From Paracyclopina nana (Eukaryota; Arthropoda; Copepoda; Cyclopoida; Cyclopettidae), in NCBI GenBank assembly GCA_019096065.1, contig JAGUCH010000008.1:2857001-2921000 (forward strand): a DNA stretch of 64,000 bases, given 5' to 3'. The notes beneath the pieces were generated by a model, which did no database searches, was not told where the DNA came from, and saw only the letters and a list, made by a program, of their open reading frames with translations. Numbering within the stretch: position 1 is the first letter of the stretch; the number at the start of each line of letters is the position of its first letter. Below, piece after piece: positions 56,109 to 64,000 of the stretch. Both the position numbers and the translations under genes were made by a program.

Positions 56109-58714
56109 TTGGCTCAACTTTTTGAGTTGAAATACTGCAGAGCAAATCATAAAACTAGGTTAAGAAAGCAGCAAGGAACTTGAAGACATATTGCCCCAGG
56201 GCTCCGCTTTTTGTGCCTCTAAAAATGTCATATCGTCTCTGCTACAATTGAGTAAGTATGTCTTATGTTTTTTCTTCCTGTGCCCGTGGGCCCCCTCGAT
56301 CCCTAGTAAAAAATTGGTGTTGATTGATGGTCCTCAAGCTGCCTGACCTTTACATTATTTAGAATTTCTGTAGGATATCGACCATGTGAAAACTTCACTT
56401 GTTGTTGTAGTAGTAGCAGATGTTGCTTTTGCGGCAGAATGTTGTACAAGGTTTGGCCATACGAAAATGTTTATCTAAATGTCTTATTCAGCGACTAAAC
56501 AGCCTCATTTGGGGGCTTTTCTTAAAAAGCAAGCCTTTTTGAGGACGCGGGCGTCGCCTGTGTCACGTTCATGCATTTTTAAGAATACCAAACAAGTCAT
56601 TAGACAGTTTTGGTCCCCAAGCAAAGAATACTAAGGGAAAGACACAGGGATACATACGGCTATGTAATTTGGCCCCACTAATTCATGTCTTCACTGTATA
56701 ACTACTTATATGCTTAGCATTCAATACAGTTCTGTGTGAGAAACAGTACTCTATAACCATGCAATGTAAAATTATGTTTTTGGGTGCTTTTTTGAAATAA
56801 ATGGGGCAGTAACTTGAGTTTTCCAGTTTTTGTATCACCATAACTCAAAGTGGCACCATTTATGAGGCATGGGTAAATAAAAGCCATATTGTGTTGCATG
56901 ACCATGTTGACAAATTATGCGGCTGAAAAATGTTGTCAAGGCCAATGTCAAAGATACCAAAATTAAGGTTATTTGTTTTTGAAATGCTCTCAGAGTGAAT
57001 GGAGCAATCAAGGAAAGAGACAACTCGAACTGCCTCTTTTTCAATCAAGGACACAATAGTAGTACAGTAATCAATAAACGAGCTCCCCAGATACAAAAGC
57101 ACATTATACGAGATCACTAATACAAATTAATGCAAGATCGAAGGCTGAAGGCAAAAAATCCCCATTCCCCCAATAATCACTGGAATAATTATGGGCTTGA
57201 TTTCATCTCTGGTTTTCAAGTTAGAATATTGATTCTTTTCATTCTGGAAGTGCCAGTTTCAGTTATAGCCTTATTTGCGTTATAAATCATCATTTGGCTC
57301 TAAAATGCATGATTCGTGAGAAAGGGGAGCTCTAGTTTCAGCAGTCTCCTTAGCAACACTTCGATAAAAAGGTACATATTAGAGCAAGCTACAGACATAT
57401 GTGATTTATGTCTTGGCACAGGTCTATACTTTTTACCTGATGACTCTCAATTCCGAGTTATTTCTGCTCAATGCAAAAGTTTTCCGGGGAATACCATTTA
57501 TCCAAACCTGGCCTCTTTGTAATGTTGTAGATACATTAATATTACCATGCAGGATCTTTTGTTGTAGCCCTCGATGCATTTAGAAAGTGAAACATGCGGT
57601 AGCATAATTTATGCATGCATCAATCCATCTTTTCAGACGCATACCCTTTATCTTTGAAGATTCATTGAGGCGTGAAAAAGCAAACGGATGGTAATTATGC
57701 AGCCAGTCAAGATGCTCATACATTTCTTTTTTAGTAAGCACCACTCTGTTACACACTTTTTCCTTAAAGGTTGCGAGATTGCATTCTCAATTTTCCGTAC
57801 TATTGTAGTAATAGAAAGCATCATGGAAATCACTAGAGCAAATCGAATCTTTGATATTACTCTAAAATGGATTTATTTTTAGATGACACTTAACCATTTT
57901 AGTCGAACTTACATCCATATTTTCGAAAATCTGAATATAAAGGAAAGTCAATCCGTGGCAAACAGTTGAATCCGGAATCAAACTTGGATAAGCTACCATT
58001 TCTTTTTGCAATGGTGTCCTTTTTTATTTGAGCAGTTTAACCAAAGATACAATTTATGCTTCTTTTATCTTTATTGGAGCTTTATAATAAAAGCTTTGAA
58101 TTATTGTTATTCCTTGGCTTGTTCAACTTGTGTTCTTTGAGAGTATTTCTAGTGAAAAATAATGAACGCCCAAACTTTTTTCTCAACTAATTGCATGGCC
58201 TCGAACCAAATATGCCATAGAGGGGGCAACATCTTCTGAAATGGCGTTGGGTTTGCTCTGAAGAAAGCCGTAACAAACAAACCTCTAGTCAAGCATGGCA
58301 AAGAATAGCAAGGTAATGATCGCCCACAATACGCTTTTGTTCACCTTTCAAGAGGCCTCTAATGACCAATTTTTTGGGAGGGAAAAATGCTTTCTCTGGC
58401 TTGGCGTAGTTGTAAATTGTGATAGCTAGCATGTGTGGCCACTTCACTTGTCTTGTCAGTGTCAGTTATTTGTGCCATGTTCTCCAAGATGCTTTTTGAC
58501 TTTGATGGGTCACACATTACGCACCCCCAACAAGCAAACCTCAAGCTTTAATTTCCCAAGGGCTCGAGAAAACGGTGGCAAAGAAAAATGGTTTCATTTT
58601 CACTCTTCTTCTTCGTCTTCTTTGAATTGTATTTCCGCCCTTAACAAACATGAATAAAACTTGGCCAAATTTTCATAAGCTGACATTTTTCTATTTAATG
58701 TAGTATTTTAAATG
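56109..58714. other. Interval with no supported gene
   Basis: AT-rich, with short ORFs on both strands and no domain or repeat recognised. Probably intron or intergenic DNA. Confidence 0.5.
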
Positions 58715-59240
58715 TTAGGCCTGGATCAGCTGGTTATTTCACCGCAATTTTGAGCACCGTAATTGCGATGCAATTGTCAACATAACAGCGATCAGCTGGT
58801 AATTGTAATCCAATTTTTACTATGTGCAATAATCACTTCTTTAGCGGGTTTAAAGTAAAACTTTAAGAACAAAATTCAAAAATGGAATCATTAGAGCTTA
58901 AACTATCAAAAACAGCCTTTGTTATGACAAATAAGGCCAAAAAATAGGCCAACTTAAATTGCAAAGGTTTGGTTGACTTTACTCATAAAGTTACGCCGCT
59001 GCTTTGCTCGCCGAAATTGCACTGCAATTATCTGTAGTAGCAGAGTTGTGAATTTATTGGCTACGCGCATGTGTCCAGCTTTCAAAAAAATGCGCTGAGG
59101 TGCAATGGTAGATTTTGTCCCATGAATATTTGTCTCATAGTAGCATATTAATGGAAAAGTGCACCTGTGCAATAGAAGGATTTTTGCCGTAGCAAGGCGT
59201 GTCATTTAATAAAATACTTTAAGAAAATGTCTCATGTATA

Positions 59241-59525
59241 ATGTTGCTAGGGAAATGTATCATAGATAAAAGTATCATATCACTTTGTCATAAGGAAATG
59301 TATCATAGCACTTTGTATCATAGGGAATTGTATCATAGCACTTTGTATCATAAGGAAATGTATCATAGCATTTTGTATCATAGGGAATTGTATCATAAGG
59401 AATTGTATCATAGAGAAGTGTATCATAGCACTTTGTATCATAGGGAAATGTACCATAAGGAAATGTATCATAGCACTTAGTATCATAGGGAAATGTATCA
59501 TAAGGAATTGTATCATAGCACTTTG
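59241..59525 (+). repeat. TATCATA-based tandem array, left arm
   Basis: Units of 15 bp such as TATCATAGCACTTTG and TATCATAAGGAAATG alternate irregularly. The inverted counterpart is at 59788-60146. ORFs across it are repetitive (MYHSTLYH-type) and not considered genes. Confidence 0.85.
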
Positions 59526-59787
59526 TTATGTGCTTGGTTTTGACTCAAGGCTGACCTTCAAGGTCATCTCTTGACCTTGTTCTAAAATGACCTCATCCTT
59601 AGCCTTTAAAAAAACCCAAGCAGCTGTTTCCAGCTGATCAAAACTTTGTTTGAATTACAAAATTTTGACTGGCTGATGTTATGTGCTTGGTTGTGACTCA
59701 AAGGCTGACCTTCAAGGTCATCTCTTGACCTTGTTATGAAATGATCTCATCCTTAGCTTCTCAAAAACCACAAGCAGCTGATTCCAG
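59525..59787 (+). repeat. Two copies of a 154-bp unit with nuclear-receptor-like half sites
   Basis: Copies start at about 59525 and 59679 (GTTATGTGCTTGGTT). Each holds TGACCTTCAAGGTCA, a 15-bp palindrome of AGGTCA half sites, followed 6 bp later by TGACCTTG. Confidence 0.7.
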
Positions 59788-60146
59788 ATACAAAGTGCTA
59801 TAATACAATTCCTTATGATACATTTTCCTATGATACAAAGTGCTATGATACATTTCCTCATGATACATTTCCTTATGATACAAAATGCTATGATACATTG
59901 CCTTATTATACATTCCCCTATGATACATTTCCTTATGATACAAAGTGCTATGATACATTTCCCTATGATACAAAATGCTATGATACATTTCCTTATGATA
60001 CATTCCCCTATGATACATTTCCTTATGATACAAAGTGCTATGATACATTTCCCTATGATATATTTCCTTATGATACATTTCCCAATGATACAATTCCCTA
60101 TGATACAAAGTGCTATGATACATTTCCTTGTGATACATTTTCATTG
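59788..60146 (-). repeat. TATCATA-based tandem array, right arm (inverted)
   Basis: Reverse-complement orientation of the left array (TATGATACAAAGTGC, TATGATACATTTCCT). Together the arms could fold into a stem of about 300 bp. Confidence 0.85.
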
Positions 60147-60410
60147 AGACATATCCTTATCATGCAAATCCAAAAAATAAGTTTTGGAGAAGTACATGCT
60201 TATAACTGTGAAGGCAATCAAGGAATCTGTCACGCTCTGTTTAGTAGGTTTGTACTTATATGCCTTTTTCGTGGAGCTGGACACATGCGCGTAACCAATT
60301 TATTGCCCTGTGTAGTAGCTGATCCACTTAAATTGTAGCACAATTACAAACAGCAGCTGAAATTATAACCGAAATTGCCCTGCAATCAGGACTAGCTGAT
60401 CCAAGCCTTA

Positions 60411-63400
60411 TATTAACTTTGGGATATGGTAATTTTGCAGAATTCTGTCGCGATTGCTTTTTTCTTCTCGGGAATTCGGGGGAAGGAATTCAATTCGATT
60501 TTCACATTTTCTCCAGAACTACAAATATTTCTCTTTTGTGGAAGGCCAAGAAGGAATGGTAATTGCCACCATTCCATTACTTTAGCTATTCCGCCTGCAA
60601 CTTTCCCTTTATTCGAAAATGGCGCCGGGGCTCTGGTTCTTCTTCTGCCATTTTACATAGTACTGGCAGCAAAAGAAGTTCAAATGTGCTCGTAACTACA
60701 ATTTTGGCGGCCTTAATCTCTTCTCGGGACTTGAAAAGTCTCGCATATCTCATATAAATCTCCGAATAATGTTCCGTGCTTTTTTTCAGCTACGAAATGA
60801 AGCATGGCCGTGCAATTGCCTCATTGATGCGTCGTTTCGTATCTTGTTGGCGAAGAGAGAAAGCCTGGTTGAGCGGCGCGCATCATCTGAGTTTGCTTTT
60901 CCACTGGCAGCTCTGGACTTTTTCCGGGAGCAAGAAGACACAACCCAAAAGTGGCGGTGGCGAGCTCTAGAAAACCGGCTTCAGTTGGTCGTGATGAGCC
61001 AAGAGAGAAACTCCAAAATGATCCTGCAAATGCGCCTTCACTGAAGAGGCCTTCGACTTGCACGTAAGCCAACCTACTCTAACTATCAAAATTATGAAGG
61101 GCGGTGAAAAAGCAGCTTAAGCCTAGGATATCTGCCTTTTCTTGACACCACTATTTAGCTTTCACTATTGTAGTTGTAGTAAGCAAACAGAAGTGTCCTC
61201 AAGTTTCAAGGCTAATTCGGATAACGAAAACTTGATATTACTGCTAGCTCGTATCAAAAATCGATATTTTGCTGTATCCTAGTGGACAAGAGAATCCCGA
61301 GCTTGGATAACGCACTCACACAAAAAACCGTGGATTTTTTCTCATTTGCCACTACTCAAGGCATCTTAAGAGAGGATAATTACCACAGAGCAGCAAAAGT
61401 GGTGAGGAGCGAGCATGATAAATAGAGTTGAAGGGTAATTAATCACTCAAGGGTATTTTTCATGGCGGCAGATGATTCAAGAGCAAAAACACTTTTTTTC
61501 TCTCTTCGGCTGTTTTTAAGAAATGGACGTGCTTAAAATTAAAGACTATTTTCCTCTGCAGTGATTTAGTAGGGCACTCAGACCCCCAAAGCGAGCGCTA
61601 GCTACAAAAAGGCTCGAGCAAAATTCGAGCTATAGGGCAGAAAAGCTCAGATATTATCAAGGCCAAGTTAGACAAATTGGCATCCATTTGACGTTGGAAC
61701 CCAGTGACTGAGCCCATTTAGCTAGATTATTGACAGCATCAAGAGAATTGAAGAAGATTTTTCCCTGAAATTGTCATCCATGGAGAAATCCCGAGCCCTT
61801 GCCTACTTAGCTTTCTTTTTTACTTTGGTGGGGAATTTTCAAGAGCAGCCATTTACCAAGGTGAAATGAAATTGAAGCAATGCATTATTCTGGAAATGAA
61901 TTGAATGGGTGCTGAGCAAGGTATAGCAGCAGTAGATTTTCTTCGGGAAATGGCTTAGAACTGGAGATCTGGTGATGTATGGCCATGGTGAAAGCCCACA
62001 TTCTACTTCAACGGTTTTTCCTTCTCGAGCAACCCCACTCTCATTCGAATGTATGCACGGAACACTCCTTTATTTCAAATTGTCTGCATGCCCACTAAAA
62101 TCACGCAGTATTTACTTTGGCTGCTGACCTACTAAACGTATTTGGCCAAAAGTAGCCACGCGAATGAGGATCAAGAAAGCTTTTAGCTCGACGAGGAGCA
62201 GACTTGCCAGCTTTAAAACCAAGAGCAGCAGCCAATTATGATTCTGTGGACACATCGTCACTTTTTCCCTCTCAAGGTCTTCTTCTCCTCTCGTGTTATT
62301 AAGCTCCTTAGATTTTCCCTGGGAAAATTTGAGAAAATTAAAACCCAGCATTTATTTTGAAAGCTCCCACACATGTGATAATTCTAGCTTCTTCTAGTTG
62401 CACCCCATTCTACACTCACTCTTTACCCTACTAATTTCCGGTTGGTTGGCTGTGGCCGGCTCCATTATATTACAGAAAGCCTGTGACACCGAATCTTGGG
62501 GCTATCACATAAAACCTCGTTGAATCGGATTTTGTGGCAGCTAGCAAAACAATATTTACATCTATTTTAGCAACAGAGCTACTAGTGACAGGGACAATTA
62601 GTATTTATTGCTATGGCTGGTAGTTTTTAGTGAAACTGCAGCTTTTTTCCTCATTGAACTTCATGTTGGTGCGCAGTAATCACACCGAAAACACTGCAGA
62701 GATCGAAGATGGCTGAAACGAGCTGAGATTGATCCTTAATTACCGAGATGAATTGACTGCTTTTACTTCTACTATGACCACTCTCGTGCAGATTGACGCT
62801 GCTTTCTTCCACCAAAATTGTCTTTAATGAGATTCATGGAAAGGCTCCACTTGGATTTATCCAGGGTGAGATGAGAGCATGTCAATTTTTCGTGAATTAA
62901 GCCGCGGTATGAATGCTTTGTCATCTTTTGATCTGCCTTTGGTAGCTCAGAATTTCTGCCACAAAAAAAGGCCTACTAATTCAATCAAGACCTCTAAAAG
63001 TTTTTGCTCTTTTATGTGGCATTAAAAAGTCAAACTTGTCAGTCCTTATCTGCACTTGACCCACCCAAAAGGGAACCGCCATTTCAAAGAAGACAAAGTG
63101 GCCTTGGCTTCTGAAAAAGGAGCTGACTCCTTTTCGAAATCCATGGTTACAGTCAGTAGAAATTAGCCAGTCCCAAGGCACCAACTAAAACTTGGCTTGT
63201 TTGCTTGAAACCTGACACTTTTGTTGTCTCATCAGCGTTCCTTGCACTGCGTGGTACTTGGTAACTAAGTAAAGGCTCATATTTTCCTCGTTATATTGCT
63301 GACCAGGCCAGAAAAGCTCTTCCTGATCAAAAGAGCTTTCCTGCATTTTCGGCTATATGTACTCAGCCCATGCAAGAAAAGCACCAATTTTAAAGGTGCT

Positions 63401-64000
63401 TACTGCATATCTAGTGTACTGCTTGCACCATTCGTCGGAAATTGACACAACAAGGCCAACCGACATATTTACACTGCACTGTGGAGAAAATGCAATTCTG
63501 GGCAGGAAAAGCGTTGGAAATAATTTGTTTTGCACCACAAATTACCACTCAGCGAGCCCCATTGTAAAATTGCTTTTGCTGCTGCCAAAAATGCACTCCT
63601 CGTGATGCGTACAGAATATTTAGTTGTTGGGCTCTTTAAAAGGCTTTTTTCTCAAAGGTCGCGGCGTCCTTCCAGGGATGCTGGCTACTAGGAGGAAGAA
63701 GCACTCGGGGAGGGACTTAACAGCGATTTATTGTTTACTGTGTGCGTCGTCCTAGCCTGTATTTTCAGCAGCATGCATTCTTATAAATTATCCTGAAGCC
63801 GGACTTTTGCTACCTGCCTACTTATCTAATGGTTTTGGCCATGCATTGCTTATTCCCTTTTGTCCTAAAGCAGCAGCAATTGCTTTGGGTCATTTCAACC
63901 AAAATATGTACTAGTACATAAAGCAATTGTTCCAGCAAATGTATCGCGTCATTTGCCCATAAAAACGTTGATGCGGCTGAATCTGCGCTCCATCGTTAAA
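60411..64000. other. Interval with no firmly supported gene
   Basis: AT-rich sequence with short ORFs. The only candidate is the weak signal-peptide exon at 62129-62255 on the minus strand, described separately. Confidence 0.45.
62129..62255 (-). CDS. Possible signal-peptide exon of the Beat-like gene
   Basis: A minus-strand ATG at 62255 opens an ORF with a short polar start followed by WLLLLVLKLASLLLVELK, which resembles a secretory signal peptide. A weak donor (GTCAGC) at 62128 would end the exon in phase 1, exactly the phase required by the exon starting at 9954. Direction, phase and hydrophobicity fit a first Beat exon. The donor is not strong, the distance is about 52 kb, and hydrophobic ORFs arise by chance in this AT-rich DNA. 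Treat it as a candidate only; the real first exon may lie beyond the window. Confidence 0.22.

Larger units (their letters stand above)
59041..60310. mobile_element. hAT-like foldback element with tandem-repeat arms
   Basis: The left end is CAGAGTTGTGAATTTATTGG and the reverse complement of the right end is CAGGGCAATAAATTGGTTAC; both continue into ACGCGCATGTGTCCAGCT. A perfect 8-bp duplication TGTAGTAG flanks it (59033-59040, 60311-60318). CAGRG ends plus an 8-bp duplication are hAT features. Inside, short arrays based on TATCATA (59241-59525) and their inverted counterpart (59788-60146) flank a centre with two copies of a 154-bp unit. No transposase. Confidence 0.78.
58718..60407. mobile_element. 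TIR element with TTA duplication, copy 2 (interrupted)
   Basis: Same family as 11122-12020: the left end is GGCCTGGATCAGCTGG and the right end is its inverse with changes. TTA lies at 58715-58717 and 60408-60410. A 1270-bp hAT-like foldback element is inserted at 59041, with its 8-bp duplication, so the older element is about 412 bp without it. Copy 1 supplies the uninterrupted sequence across that point (near 11447). Confidence 0.75.

Noticed and set aside
53866-56145. 759-codon minus-strand ORF (His/Pro/Ser repeats) in the right minisatellite
   Set aside because: Same reason: periodic array, no start context, no domain.
59241-60338. ORFs across the TATCATA arrays
   Set aside because: Repetitive peptides in both orientations follow from the tandem repeat.

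Overview
The window reads as arthropod nuclear DNA, possibly crustacean. Coding exons are small and widely spaced, introns have GT/AG ends, and most of the sequence is AT-rich non-coding DNA or repeats. The taxon call rests on a minus-strand gene of the Beat (beaten path) immunoglobulin family, known from arthropods. Four phase-compatible exons are visible (9749-9954, 4481-4613, 1980-2113, 835-1072); the 3' end of the gene lies left of the window or is unrecognised. A possible signal-peptide exon sits at 62129-62255. If it is real, everything from 9955 to 62128 is one roughly 52-kb intron.

Positions 25964-56100 hold a nested stack of mobile DNA. The outermost layer is a 30.1-kb terminal-inverted-repeat (TIR) element flanked by a perfect 8-bp duplication (TAAGTCTG). 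Its arms are 2.3-kb minisatellites in inverted orientation. Inside it are diverged repeats of about 0.8-0.95 kb. These are interrupted by a second element of the same TIR family (32735-53489, duplication CTTTGGCG). The inner element has arms made of a roughly 100-bp unit with tRNA A-box-like sequence and a core made mainly of about 5 kb of a 160-bp satellite. A 13.9-kb LTR retroelement (33777-47662, identical 237-bp LTRs, duplication GCAG) has inserted into the left arm.

The retroelement is the most interesting object. It has a Gag ORF, a CCHC knuckle in a second frame, a textbook TTTAAAC -1 frameshift site, and a Ty3/gypsy-type protease-RT-RNase H. The integrase is split over two frames. Two env-like membrane proteins follow, with several small ORFs. 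Unusually, the 3' third carries at least three genes on the opposite strand. Each has a short (53-59 bp) intron whose removal keeps or extends the frame, and the most upstream one starts 36 bp inside the 3' LTR. It therefore looks like a complex, ambisense, env-bearing retroelement. I cannot match it to a described element from sequence alone.

Outside the stack there are smaller TIR elements: two copies of a TTA-duplicating element (11122-12020 and 58718-60407), a hAT-like miniature element (12044-12333), and a 1.27-kb hAT-like foldback element (59041-60310) inserted in one of the TTA copies. The foldback element repeats in miniature the design of the giant one: TIRs, then inward tandem arrays in inverted orientation. 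The remaining intervals (12342-25955, 56109-58714, 60411-64000) show no convincing genes.
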